Below, in pieces: positions 12,108-23,645 of a stretch of DNA of 64,000 nt. Under the pieces are notes generated by a model. That model worked only from the letters and a program-made list of their open reading frames with translations, did no database searches and was not told where the DNA came from. Made by a program: the position numbers and the translations under genes. Origin of the DNA: Hymenopus coronatus (Eukaryota; Arthropoda; Insecta; Mantodea; Hymenopodidae); assembly GCA_030762935.1 (NCBI GenBank), contig CM060900.1:403891632-403955631 (forward strand). The letters are read 5' to 3'. Positions within the stretch are counted from its first letter, which is position 1. Each line of letters starts with the position of its first letter.

Positions 12108-12378
12108 CTGTTTGTTCCATCTCCATGAAGAAATTGGTGAAGCATGAAGCTTAAATCATCATTTATTTCTGTATCATCCAATACCAAATTAAAAATACTG
12201 GAATCAATTTTTCTCAGAGCATCACTATTCCCATTATCTTCTAAATGTTTCCGTGCTTTAGCCCAGGTGTCCCTATTTTCTGTAGTAAGTATTCCAACAG
12301 GATACTCAGCAGCTGGAGATGTGTCATCCAGAATATACTGTATACATGCAAGGATATCTGCTGGTTGCAGAATATTAC
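12108..12378 (-). CDS. CPT2: CPT2 exon, central region
   Basis: This 271-base exon encodes NILQPADILACIQYILDDTS, AAEYPVGILTTENRDTW, KIDSSIFNLVLDD and finally FLHGDGTNR, split after AG of the Arg codon. Human CPT2 has GNIVSPSEI..., PLAYLTSENRDIW, KVDSAVFCLCLDD and MLHGDGTNR in the same order, so the identification is firm. The TSENRD-like stretch sits at the start of the catalytic half of the acyltransferase fold. The acceptor is TTAAAG at 12379, where the first two bases complete the Gly codon opened at 41370. The donor is CAG|GTATAA at 12107. Both neighbouring joins keep the frame. Confidence 0.95.
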
Positions 12379-13710
12379 CTTTAACAGAATATTTTATCTT
12401 ATAGCTTGTTTCATTAATAAAACTTGATCTAAAAAGAGTATTTAACCAGATAATAAATATTAGTTGTTACAAAAATGGTCAGGAATTACAAATGGGCAGA
12501 TTATTTATGAATCGACCACAGGATATGAAGAAGTTGGGTTCATGGAAAGAAACATAATTTATTTTTATGAATAAAAACACAATACATTATTGTAAAACAT
12601 TAATTGGTAAACTTGTATTAAAAAAAAGTACTTGAATTTAAGTTTAAGTGCACACAATTAAGCTGTAAAACACATTTATATTAAGTCTTATATAGAATAT
12701 ATACAAAACAAATTCCTTTAGAATGCTGAAAACAGAGGATATAATCTGCATCTAATACTTTCAAAGATGGAACATTTATGCAAATCTGCATTTTAACATA
12801 GTATTATTTTTCCAGCAGTTTTCATTCCTCTTATCCACAGCAAGATGTTAGCTGAAGATGGATGCAAAGGTGCTCAAAACATGTTATTCTAAAATTTACA
12901 TAGAATAATGTGCCAATATTTTGAGTTACTTTAATTCTTCATTTATTACTTATGTGTCACAAAACTTACCTGCCTTTTATTCATATCTTAATTACAAAAT
13001 AAATTATTTTATTTTGTTTACTTTTCCTTATTACTGTAGATTTAATTAGCATTCAGTTCTTTAACCATCATGTACAGACTGGGTAGCCAAGGTCACTAAG
13101 ACACGGAATTGTGAATGAGAGTCCTACAATTCAAACTCTGCCCAGGATCATCCCCTCTGAGTAGATGTCAGACTGATGCATATCACATGTTCACTAACTA
13201 GATTATCGGGAGTAATTGGGCTACTTTTTAAGTCTGATCTATATTTATGTATATAAATTATGACTTCTTCAGGCTATAATGACACAGGGACATTTTTTTG
13301 TCATTTAAAGTACCTCACAATGCTATCTATATCTGTTTCCCAGCAGCTGAGTTATCTAATGTCGTCACTGGTTCACCTATTTTCCTGTCCTCATAATTGG
13401 CAACTGATGGAGGAAACCCAAACTTTTGTGTGGAACATTTCCTTTCCCAGTATCATTTCATTTCATACATCTATCAGTATCTATTGCTTGTGGTGTCATA
13501 TGCAGTAAAAATGAGTGTAAACACAAAAAGGTTATGTTTAGTGGACTAAAGACATTTTTCACTGAATACAAAATTCTGGCAAAGTTTTCTTGTGACAGTT
13601 CCATAATAGAACAGAATATTTTCAATGGTAGTGATAGTATAAATAATAATGCTAAAAAGCCATTTTTTTATTATTTTTTTTGTTAAAGTTCCAGCAGAAT
13701 TGGATGTTTA
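12379..13710. other. Intronic sequence with one weak tRNA-like segment
   Basis: Mostly featureless AT-rich intron. At 13081-13150 a tRNA-like stretch (GGTAGCCAAGGTCACTAAGA, then ACAATTCAAACTCTG) may be the head of a decayed SINE, but the B box is poor. Confidence 0.3.
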
Positions 13711-15208
13711 TACGAGGGTTGGGGCAAAAGTCATGGCAACAAGTTTTTTTTTCTTGTAGATATGTGAACGGATCACAAACGAATATGTGTTGTGTGGAAG
13801 TTCTACAGGCATAGTGTGTATACAGAACAACAGATGGCTCCATGATAGCTGGTAGTAGCACAGCAAGGGCTGTGAAATCAGTCAGTTGGTGAGCGTCATG
13901 CAAAATGGAAGCAACCATGTTGAGCAGCACACTTACATTAAAATAGCAGTTCTCTGAGGGAGAAATGTGATGGAATGTGTGAATTAGTGGAAGCCCTTGG
14001 GAATAATGCCATACCATAGCGTACAGTAGCACAGTGGGTAGGAAATTTTCAGCAAGGATGTGTGTCAACCAGTGATAAGCAACGATCAGGATAACCTGTC
14101 AGTGTGCAGACCGACATGGCACGTGCCGTCATTGAGCAGTTCCTGGATGAAGACAGATGATAGACACTACTGGAGTTGGAGAGGACAAGTGGCATCGAGA
14201 AATGCACCGTCCACAGGATATTGCATAATGAGCTGCAACTACGCAAATTTGCATCGCGGTGGGTACCATATGCACTGACGGAAGTTCAAAGGTGGGTGCG
14301 CTATGCAATATGCTCTGACCACCTTGCACACTGGCAATAGGACAATGATCAATTCTTGTCATGAATAATCACCATCAATGAATTTTGGGCCAGGGCATAC
14401 AAACCAGAACTGAAACGTCAGTTCGCGGAGTGGCAGCATGCTGGATCACCAAGGAGGCAGAAGTTCCGTCAGAATCCTTCCCCAGTCAAATGGATGGTGA
14501 TCATCATGTATGACGTCAAGGGTGTCATTGTTTGCCACTTTGTTCTACATGGCAGATCAGTGTCCACACAGTACTACAGGGACTTCCTAGTGCGACAGGT
14601 ACGATGTGGCATTTGGGAGAAACGTTCAGATCTTGTGGTCAGTGCAATAATCCTGCACGACAATGCAAAATCACATAAAGCAGAGTGTGTAGGGCATAGG
14701 GCAGCTACACTGGGGATGGGAAGAATTGGAGCACCCACCGTACTCTCCCGACATTTTGCTGCCCTGTGACTTTGATCTCATTCAAAAGATTAATGAACCA
14801 CTATGTGGTAGGCAGTTTGCAACACGAGAGAGCATTGCTATGCTGTGCGTGAACAGATGACCTGATTCACACATGGTGCAGCAAATGCTGCGGCAGATGG
14901 TATTCAGCACCTCCCACATCATTGGCAGTGTCTGGTGACAGTAGCAGGGGACTACTTTGACGGTCTTTAGGCCAAGGTTTGTCATGTCAAATGTATGTGT
15001 ACTGTGTTGTCATTCTTTTGCACTGTGAAGGCAACATTGCCTGGTATACTACCATAATAAATTAGTATGTTACGATATTCAGTGCTATTCATTGTCCACA
15101 CATGTAGCTAACACCTTGTCCTTTCATCTGTATATGTCACATTTCCCAACCAGATTGGTATCTTCAAGAAAATAAATAGTTGCTATGACTTTTGCACCAA
15201 CCCTCGTA
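13711..15208 (+). mobile_element. mariner-like element with 28-30 bp terminal repeats, transposase decayed
   Basis: The left end (TACGAGGGTTGGGGCAAAAG, from 13711) and the inverted right end (TACGAGGGTTGGTGCAAAAG, ending 15208) match at 28 of 30 positions, and the TA dinucleotides fit a TA target duplication. The plus strand holds a broken mariner transposase: ASRWVPHALTEVQRW (WVPHxLT-type motif, near 14250), a GVIVCHFVLHGRSVSTQYY block (from 14521), ILHDNAKSHKAE (near 14650) with the second catalytic Asp, and, frame-shifted, SPDILPCDFDLI (near 14748). Multiple stops and frameshifts make it non-autonomous. Confidence 0.85.
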
Positions 15209-16844
15209 TATCTTAGGTTATGCATAAGATTCAAAACAGATGAAACTGTAAATTAGGATCCCAGGGGCAAAATAAAATTCTCTTGATGCAAAACAAGTAT
15301 TGGAAATCCTAGAACTTTGTTCACTGTTTCTTTAAAATATGTGCAATAATCAGAGTCATATACTGATTCAGTACACCCAGCTGGGAGTGCTAAAATTGTT
15401 GTAGCTCAGAAGAAAAAGAAAAAAAAGAACACAGAAATTATCCAGATGGCCACTTAAATTATAACATTTTTTCAGACATATTTCTGAGTTGAGCTCATGT
15501 AGTTTACTGTGCTTCTTAAAGCAGGAACAAAATACAAAGATTAATATTTCATTCACCACAGTTTGTCATAAGGAATAATTAACAACTTCAGCAGTACCAA
15601 ACTTCTAAAGTCAACGGTTATTAAGTTACAGCAAGTTCCTCAGTACATGTGTTAAGTCATCAGATCACAAGCACAAATAAACAGGTGCAGTATTATGAGG
15701 TACTTTAAATCACAATGTCCCCAAAGTGTATTTTAGTTATTGCGAATTATTTATTATTTTGTCCATGTACTTACCACTCGCACTCAAACTCGCCAGTATA
15801 TGTTTTCTACTACACAGCATGTATTTATTTATGATTCATATGTGTAACTCAGTCAACTCATCAACTGAGAAGTACTATTGCAGTTAGATCCCCCAATCTA
15901 ACTGCCTGCGGTTCCTACCTCTGGGGTAAGGCAAACTACACACCCTAGAAGAATTCAAGCAAAATACCCACCAGGAAACTGCCAGCATTTCTTAACAAGC
16001 ACTATGGTGAGTGATGCATAGTGTCCTACAGAAGTGCCAAAAATGTATGGACAATGATAGTGGCCAATTTCAGCATCTCCTTTTACAAAGTTGGTTAAGT
16101 AAAGCCTGTGAAAGTAGTTTTTAAAATGTTGTATGGTCGGTTCCACACCATTCTATAATAAAGGCAGACAGCAACAAGCATTGATGATGCAGGCAGGAAA
16201 ACACTGTGCAGCCAGATTCCATTTGATTGGCTCTCCCTGTATAATGAAACACTTCATACACTTTTTACCTATTTGGCTCTTATGAATGGGCTACTTTCCA
16301 GCAATCCTGTTTACCATTTGCATTACACATTCTTGTTCTTGTTTCAATTTAATATAGTCATATATAATGCAGTTCACTGTCTGTTCTTCAGCTCCAAAAA
16401 TGCACAATGCACTTTCTGCAAGTTAAACCGTTGGTCTCGCTATGTTCAGTTAACAATGCTGTTAGATTTAGAGACATTGGGAACTTAAGTTTAATTCTTT
16501 CCTTTACTCATGGGAAGAATCATCTTGTTACTTATTGCTACATTATTTGAGGTCTGCCACTCCGTGTCTCACTTGTCTGCACTCAAACTCGCCAGTTGTA
16601 CCTTTACAACACTGATTATACCAATTGGTGTACACTTGCGCGCATGTGTATCTCTCTCTCTCTTAGCTGGTCTTTAAACAACATAACTTAAAAATGAAAA
16701 CTCAGTTGTGTACCAGGTTTGGTATTTATGTTCTCCATCTACAAGAATGTCAAGGTTGTAACACACAGATTTTCAAGAAAGGCACCCCATTTGAAACTAC
16801 AATTTATATTTTCATTTTCTTAAAAGTATTTCAAGTGATATTGA
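15209..16844. other. Unassigned sequence with an 800-base direct repeat pair
   Basis: The 18-base phrase GCACTCAAACTCGCCAGT occurs at about 15780 and again at about 16579 in the same orientation, with similar flanks (CTTACCACTC and CTTGTCT). This could mark the ends of an insertion, but the interior has no coding signal I recognise. Confidence 0.3.
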
Positions 16845-17527
16845 TTAACATTTTGGAGCCCAAGCCCGAGTATAGCTCGGGCCATCGAAATGTTCATGAG
16901 ACCCATGCCTGAGCATTGCTCGGACAGGTATTTCTGACACTTTTAATTCAATTCCAAGACCTTAACTCAGTCTTGGGCTATGCGGCAAAGAACATACATC
17001 AGTTATCGTTTAGTTGTCTGATTTGTGCTGCCATCTGTCCTTGCTTTAGTCGACTATTAAGAATTTTAGGAGATTTAGTAATATTGGCTGCTCTCAGGCA
17101 GTCATGCCATTTTCTTTGAAGGTGGTGATCTGTTTGTTAGGTTTGTGGTCTTAAATGTTAAAATGCTGCATATTCCTCGATTTCTGTGAACTGAAGCTGA
17201 AATTCAGGATACAAATGAAGCCGTGGAAAATTCTGATTCCGAGGAAGAGTTTTTGGAATTTTGAATAAATGGAGTAAGCAGCTTCATGCAGTTTTTTTTT
17301 CAAACTCATATTTGATACTTGTTGTAAATTTAAATAAAATATTAATACAGAGGTTATGACTATTTTCTTACTTGTTGAGAAATCCCTGAGTACCATACTT
17401 TTAGACTGTCCCAACACTTTTCAGCAGATGTAATTGATGTACTGTAAATAATAACTCAAAGTCGGCGTAAAAACCCTGGGTTTCTTGGCACTTCAACTAC
17501 CGAAACGCCCGGGCCTCAATGTGTTAA
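16845..17527. mobile_element. Short internally deleted piggyBac-type element flanked by TTAA
   Basis: TTAA occurs at 16845-16848 and 17524-17527. The inward sequences are alike in style: TTAACATTTTGGAGCCCAAG on the left, and TTAACACATTGAGGCCCGGG on the inverted right. This is the TTAA plus GC-rich repeat pattern of piggyBac ends. Just inside the left end are two hairpin-like blocks, CCCGAGTATAGCTCGGG and CCTGAGCATTGCTCGGACAGG. A short acidic coding trace (EAVENSDSEEEFLEF, near 17218) resembles the acidic N-terminus of piggyBac transposases. At about 680 bp it cannot encode a transposase. Confidence 0.6.
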
Positions 17528-17544
17528 AACATATGTTGATATTT

Positions 17545-17640
17545 TTGTGACAAATGAAACTATATCCTGAATTTTCTGGAAACAGCCTTGTAAGTCCTCT
17601 TCATTTGGAATCACTTTTGCTTAGCTGGTAAACTGAACGT
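17545..17640. repeat. Unidentified repeat, copy 1 of 3
   Basis: The phrase CTGAATTTTCTGGAAACAGC with following CTCTTCATTTGGAATCACTT and AGCTGGTAAAC recurs, diverged, near 49955-50020 and 53195-53265. The family is unknown. On the minus strand each copy can be read as a short related peptide. Confidence 0.45.
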
Positions 17641-18017
17641 GACGGACAAATCTTACTAAACAAAACTGTAGATCTCCTGTGATACATTTTCTTGGTAATG
17701 GCTTGAATTTTTCCATCTTGTACTTTTCCCAAATTGTGTTTATTCCTTTGTTTTCTCCCGGTCATGCAAAGAGAATGAAATTACAAACCATCACATTACT
17801 ACCAACTCTTAAAATATTTGACAATCATTTCCTCAGCTTACCTATTGTAAATCCCGGTTTCCATTGCACTTTCAAGGAAATATGTAATAAAATCACTTTT
17901 ATAAATGGTTATCTGGATTCACATGAAGCAGGTAGAAGAATAAGGTTTTGCAAGAGTAATTTTTTGAAGAATGGATAGAGAAAGTCATATGAAAGTAGCA
18001 CACCGGATTTTATAAAT

Positions 18018-18056
18018 GTGTGTGTGTGTGTGTGTGCGCGCATGCATGTGTGTGAA
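18018..18056. repeat. TG microsatellite
   Basis: A run of (TG)n interrupted by GCGCGCATGCATG. Confidence 0.9.
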
Positions 18057-18116
18057 TGTGTAACCCAAAAATGGAGAGGTGGATAAACATTGATCTTGGT
18101 ATTTAAGTTCTGTACC

Positions 18117-18480
18117 TGCGCAGCTGTGGGTGAGTGGTCAAGACTGCTCGCCTCCCATCTAGGCAACCCAGGTTCGATCCCAAGTGCCCACTTGTGGGAT
18201 TCGTGGTGGATGAAGCGGCATCTGGGCAGTTTTCACTCGCCATTTATTCCACCAATTGCACCATTATTACATTTTCAATCATCAATTTTGTTTATATTTC
18301 ATATCATCCACTTCATGTTCATGCCTGGCTACTGGCCAATCCCTTGTGACAGGTTCTCCATTCTGTGGTTTCATGCCATAGGCTCCCTGACAGGCTTTTG
18401 ACTCCTAGGCATGGCTTGTTATTCCTAGGGGGGGTGTCAATCATACAAATACTGGGAGGGTAAGCAAATTACAAAACGAA
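18117..18480 (+). mobile_element. tRNA-derived SINE, family A, diverged copy
   Basis: The head matches the SINE at 7205. It has an A box (GTGGGTGAGTGGTCAAGAC), a B box (GGTTCGATCCC, 18171-18181) and the following CAAGTGCCCACTTGTGGGAT, GTGGTGGATGAAGCGGCATC. The body diverges after TTTATTCCACC. The 3' boundary and target duplication are not clear. Confidence 0.7.
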
Positions 18481-18499
18481 ACCTTCCAAAGATGCAACA

Positions 18500-19720
18500 T
18501 ATAGGTTTATAAGAAATCTCCCATCAAATTACCCTTTATATGGAAGACATAGCCTACCGGCTCTTAAAATATTTGACCATAGCATGACCTTCAATTGCAT
18601 TCAGGAATTCAATCAAGGGATGTTTAACAGATTCTAGTTTTGTAATAATGTCAATGATCCAGCCGAAATTACTGTCTCTAAATTCAATATTGCAAGCATG
18701 TTTGGAATTTTTAAACAAGTTTTAAACAAGATTGACACAGCACAATCTGGTGGAAATGAGTCTATAACAGATTTAACTTCCTGAAGATGTTAATTCTAAA
18801 AAGTGAGTTGCTTATATCCAAGTGCTACACAGGAGTTACCACAGGTTCTGGAGGAGGTGGCATATCTGGCACTTGCTCCCTGAAAGCTTGTATACATTAT
18901 GGTACCTTCATAAGCACTTTTTTCTTAAAAGACACAAGTAAATTGCCTTTGGGAAAACTGCCTCTCACAGCATCTGCGACTCATTGAAGAGCATGGGCCA
19001 CACAGGTTAAGTGAACCATGTGAGGATAAAACGCCAAGTGCAGTGGCAGCTTTTAACATTATGTGCTGCACTATCTGTGTAAACTCGTAAAATGAAGACA
19101 CTCTTCTCGGACAACTGGCCACAACACTTTAAAACCATCAAAGACAAATTAAGCAATAGCAGAGCAGTTTGTATGATATAATACTTTGCTTGCAATGAGA
19201 TATAATTTATGCACTAAACTTTCTGATGATTAAATTTGCAACTTACAACCCTAAAATGTCACTTATTTCATGTACAGAAATCCAGATGAAAGAACTGTCT
19301 ATTTCTCTCCTAATGGTCACCAAAGATTCTTCACCACAAATGCTGAGGCATCCCTTCGAAAGTGTGGACTCCTCAGAAAATTGATGCCCACAATATTTTT
19401 GCAAGGTGCAGTGCTTTGGTACTTGATTTTTGTTCTAAGAAATATTTGCTCTTACCATTGATTGGTACATCTCTTTTAAAAACTCACTGAAAAATTCTGC
19501 TGCATCTGAGTCAAGAGATCTTGTTTTTTCAATGCTTACAATTGTTTATTTCTTGCATGAAGTGCACTACAGAGATCGTCTAAATGAGGTTTCATAGATC
19601 ACTCAATTTTAATTACATATGTACTTGCCACTTTATGATCAGTGATAAACACATCATCAATAGCTACCTATTACTGAAGTTTTGCGAATAATGAGGAAGC
19701 AATCAGAGACGTTTGTCCTC
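18500..19720 (-). pseudogene. Decayed hAT transposase (DUF659 type)
   Basis: The minus strand contains, in broken frames, the order of a hAT transposase of the DUF659 group. First comes EESTLSKGCLSICGEESLVT then IRREIDSSFIWISVHEISD (about 19440-19270). Downstream is MVHLTCVAHALQ (about 19025-18990), then GSFPKGNLLVSFKKKVLMKV, QAFREQVPDMPPPPEPVVT (to about 18840) and traces of the following helical region. Family members typically read STLRK...IWVSIDETTD and MVHVTCLAHGLHRVAE...PPQPVVTRWGTW. The C-terminal dimerisation region was not seen, and terminal repeats were not found. Confidence 0.75.
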
Positions 19721-19959
19721 TAGCACATCTTGTATTCTGTGTGCTTTGCCATGGAAATACATCTTGACGATTGCTGCACAGGTTGTGCATCTCCCATGTT
19801 AATATTGTGGAGTTAGGTCAATACAACTGTAATCGCCATTCCCTTCACTGAAGACATATTGGTACTGGCTAAGTTGACACTGCATCGTCTCCAGTTGTGA
19901 GACAGCCAGATGATCAACTGCCCTTTTCAGCCAGGGCCCCAGATGTTGTGAATGTGCTG

Positions 19960-21430
19960 GTCGGATCTATCACATGGCGATACACTTGCAACTGGCTGAT
20001 ATTTTCCTAACTCCACCCCAGCCTAGATGTCCTGGTCAGTGTCCATCAGGTTCAGCAGTCTCACAGGTATTTTCTCTCAGCAGGGTAGCAATGCTTGGCA
20101 GCTCATAATCTGTGCAGTGATGTCTTCCAGTCCAATACCAGGTTTCTTGACCATTGGACCTCCAGGTCCACCTTCACCACCACTTCATGTCTCATGGACA
20201 CAACTATACTGTCTTTCAGGATCACGCTGCAGATCCCCAGACATTCATGTGGGCTGCAGAGCAACACCTCATCTCGGCCGAGTCAAAAACCCTCCAGCCA
20301 AAATCAATTATCGCCTCATGACTCCTGATGGCATCATATCCTCAGTCACCCTCGTGACTAACACCCACAGCCTCACAGTGCTCCATCCCAGTGTCAATTT
20401 CAGCAGGACCTTCTTCTCCATAAGCAAGATGTCACCCAACACTGTCACTAGTTGGTAGGGCTGATTGGGTGTTCATGTTAGCAAGCCCTTTGCCACAACA
20501 GATATGATTGCAGTCACGGCTGCACCTGTGTCTATGATTATCCGCAACAGTTTCCCTTAAATCCACCTGTTTGCGATGAGGCTGTCGTCCACTCTTCTAC
20601 TCAAGGCAAGTAGTATCATTTGAGGGGGTGAAGTTGGGCCCGACATGACTCTCATCATGCCGGTCCTTACTAGTTTACCTCAGGCTCATCGACTTGGTGT
20701 GGACAGTTCTTCACTAGGGGACTGGCTCACCACACCTCCGCACACACTGCTTCTTCCTCCCTGTCATAAAGAATACTCCTGGTCCTCGGGGTGGGCACAG
20801 TAGTTGTCTAGACTGCCTCCATTCTGAGTGCTGGTGTTAATGCCTCGTGGATCATCTTATAGTCACTGAGCATCAGGTGCTGTCATATCTCAGCATCACA
20901 CCCCCTGTCAACGAAGGAGAAGGCAGTTTCCTGGGACATATAGCTAAGTGGTAGGTTCACCAGGGCTTTGTTTAAAAGCTGCTTGATGGCTAGGGTGAAC
21001 TCCTACATCATCTCGCCCAACTGTTGCAGCCTCGCCTTAAGGTGACTGGTAGGTGGCAGGCAAGCAATGATTCCTGAAGCAGTCCTCGAGGGCCTCCCAG
21101 ATTTCCTCAGACTTTGCCAATGTCAGGATTGCTTTCAGTGCTACCACCTGTCCCTGGAGGCTTGCTATCAGCTATGTGGCTTCTTGTTCTGCTGACTACC
21201 GGTTATGGGTACTGATGGCAGTGAACTGTATGCGGAAGACTTCAAAGGTTGACATGTATAGTTGTTTGTCAATTTTGCTAGAAAGTTCCATTTTCAGGTT
21301 CTCAAATTTATTGTCTAATTTCTCCATTGCAGTTTCTATTCAAAGTTTTAGTTTCTCCTCATCTTCTCATTCCCGTTTTCATTTCCTTCATTTTAGCCAA
21401 CAAACTTTTGATCAGTCCTAACTTTCTTTC
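19960..21430 (-). pseudogene. Ty3/gypsy-type gag and protease relic
   Basis: On the minus strand a gag-like region (about 21420-20790) reads GQVVALKAILTLAKSEEIWE then ALEDCFRNHCLPATYQS and similar blocks, the usual core of arthropod Ty3/gypsy gag. Downstream an aspartic protease core is visible as RIIIDTGAAVTAI (about 20550-20510), followed by a conserved-looking stretch of protease and linker (to about 20100). Stops and frameshifts are frequent, and no reverse transcriptase was seen below 19960. The copy is a truncated, inactive LTR retrotransposon. I describe only the remains. Confidence 0.65.
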
Positions 21431-22160
21431 TTTTTAGGAAATTTTATATTCATTGGTATACATTATGGTTTTTATGGGAAAAAAATTTTTTTTTGGTAGT
21501 CTTAAGTAAAAATTCCATTTTGGTGTAAAAATCCCACTCCTGATACCATTAAAAGAAATGTCTTAATTGGCTTCAAAATTGTTTACAAATAGTCTTAGAT
21601 TCACTGCTGCAAATAATTCACTCAACGTTTAGACAGTTGGCGACTGCATGCCATCCATGGCTCATGCACTAATGCACACTAACACTCCAGTCAATCTTAA
21701 CCAAGTACAATTCACAGCCCTCACCACTGGCTTGCAACTTATCCTCCTTTTATACCTAGAAAATGATACTACAGAACTTTCTGGAAACCTATCAAAGATA
21801 CTGGAGGCTTCTAGACGAATATCAAGTTTACGTGTTATGTTCTGAAGTCTCCTGTTTCTACTGCATTTCCTTGTTTATGCATTCCAAAGTCTCCAGCTGC
21901 GATGACTCATACACCAATGCAATGTGGAAGTCTGAGAACTAATGGTTGTGACAATTTGTTCCAATTCATTTTGGTGTCTTAATATGGAAGGTAAGAGACC
22001 CTTAGTCATTTGTGTACTGTAGGTGAATGACCTGAGCCTAACAACATTCCTGAACATGCACTACATTTCTCCTTACAGTCCTTGGTGCGCATCTTACTCC
22101 GCTATTCTTCCAGTGCAGTAATGTTAACAGCAGTACAGTATGTACCAGTACACAGCTACA
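21431..22160 (-). other. Possible gypsy leader, primer-binding site and LTR
   Basis: Upstream of gag on the minus strand is TGGTATCAGGAGTGGGATT (about 21550-21532), which looks like a tRNA primer-binding site. The sequence at about 21552-21870 would then be the 5' LTR. I could not find a matching 3' LTR, so its boundaries are not proven. Confidence 0.3.
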
Positions 22161-22164
22161 GAAA

Positions 22165-22262
22165 TTACTGACTTAGTGCTTGCATACATCAGTTAGAGGA
22201 GAACTGTGTTCAAATCCTGACTATGGCAATGAATTTTTCAGTTGGTTCTAACAATAAAACAC
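22165..22262 (+). repeat. tRNA-derived SINE fragment, family C
   Basis: A B box (GTGTTCAAATCCTG, 22206-22219) is followed by ACTATGGCAATGAATTTTTC. This matches the minus-strand copy near 44.5 kb, which reads GGCTATGACATTGAATTTTTC in pieces. The A-box part is degraded. Confidence 0.5.
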
Positions 22263-22284
22263 ATCCCCTTGGTAGGAAATTAGT

Positions 22285-22336
22285 ATAACAATATTACTAA
22301 TATTATAATAATAATAATGATAATAATAAAATTTAT
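22285..22336. repeat. ATA/ATT microsatellite
   Basis: Repeats of ATA, ATT and ATG triplets, possibly the decayed tail of the preceding SINE. Confidence 0.7.
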
Positions 22337-22365
22337 AAATAGTTGGCATACCTATGTGAATATTA

Positions 22366-23645
22366 GGAGAGAAGGACCAAATATGAGATAATTTTTCATT
22401 TTAATAATTAGTGAATACCTACAAATTAACAGAGGCATAGAAAACCAGTTTTAAAGCTTCTGCATTTGCTTGTATAGGTATAAATTTTTAAATACCCAAC
22501 TCAATTTTCAAATAAAATAATGGCCAATTTTTAATTGTTGACAGATTGCAAAGATTATCAAAAGGTCTCCCACCCAATATGAGACACTATCTCATATTAG
22601 GCTACCTACTACTGTAAAACACATATTCCTTAAAGAAACACACAAATTACTGATTGAAGGTATTTTATTATTAGCAAAAGAAATTATATGAACTGTGTGC
22701 TTGCAGAAATCATAGAACTCAAGGCAGGTGTTGAAATAAGTAATATTTAAACTTCCATATGAGATGAAGTACTCATGACTCATGTTAATCAATTAAAACA
22801 CACAGGACTAACATCAATAGTAACTATATAGTAAAACAGTCCAAATTTATGTATTGCTGCAGCAGGAACAACAAAACAGGTCTGCTTTTGTATCACCACA
22901 GTCTTTGTGAGACCACTTGAAGCACATCTGACATTTTATCCACTTTTCACCTCAAGTGTCCTCAGAGTATCAACCACAGCAAAGGGTGCAGGTAGAGTCA
23001 TTAGTTTCAGATTTATCATTACCGGAATCAGAATCTTCTAGAATGACATCATTTTCTTAATCACTTTTGGAACGGTTTAGGTTTTAATTTCGCTTTCCTC
23101 AGAATTTTTGGCTTTTTTCTTCCCTGAAAAACTGTTTTTTCACACTGGTTAACGTCACTAGTTTCTAATAATTAAAAATAGCATAATGTACAATTTGGTA
23201 CACAGTATTTATGTTATTTACCTAATACGAGATACTATAAGCCCCCTATTATGAGATACCTCATATTAGGGTTCCCTTACTATCTCATATTAGGAGCAGC
23301 CAAGAAATATATGTTAGTTGTCTTTGCCATGCTGTTTGACAGACTGCAAATATAAACGATAGTCAGGACTTAATGCATAACTCTATCTGTTCACAATGGT
23401 ATATAAAAATGAGAAATTTCTATCATCTTTCTAAAATACACTCTGGAATCTAAGGCTGCAAAACTTTTCTTTTACGGCCAAACACAAGGATACGATTGGA
23501 TGCTCACAGAGTACTGCAATGGTGGGGACTCCTTGTTCCTATTGCAAATGCTCCATTTACAATCAGTTCAAATGAATGACATCATATGGCAGTACCTCAA
23601 TGGTCAGTTAGAATGGTATCTCATATTTGGAGCCTTTGCCCTACT
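22366..23645. mobile_element. Probable DNA transposon with clustered TATCTCATATTAGG motifs
   Basis: Near-inverted ends read AAGGACCAAATATGAGATAA (from about 22370) and, inverted, AAGGCTCCAAATATGAGATA (near 23640-23621). Inside, the 13-base motif CTAATATGAGATA and its complement occur at least six more times, near 22575-22602, 23222-23235 and 23250-23302, some as palindromic pairs. On the minus strand at about 23150-22860 there is a decayed cysteine-rich ending, C..C...YSED..GEKWIKCQMCFKW then SHKDC, as at the C-terminus of some pogo-like transposases. I infer a pogo-like relic whose subterminal binding motif has multiplied. The catalytic domain is not visible. Confidence 0.5.
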
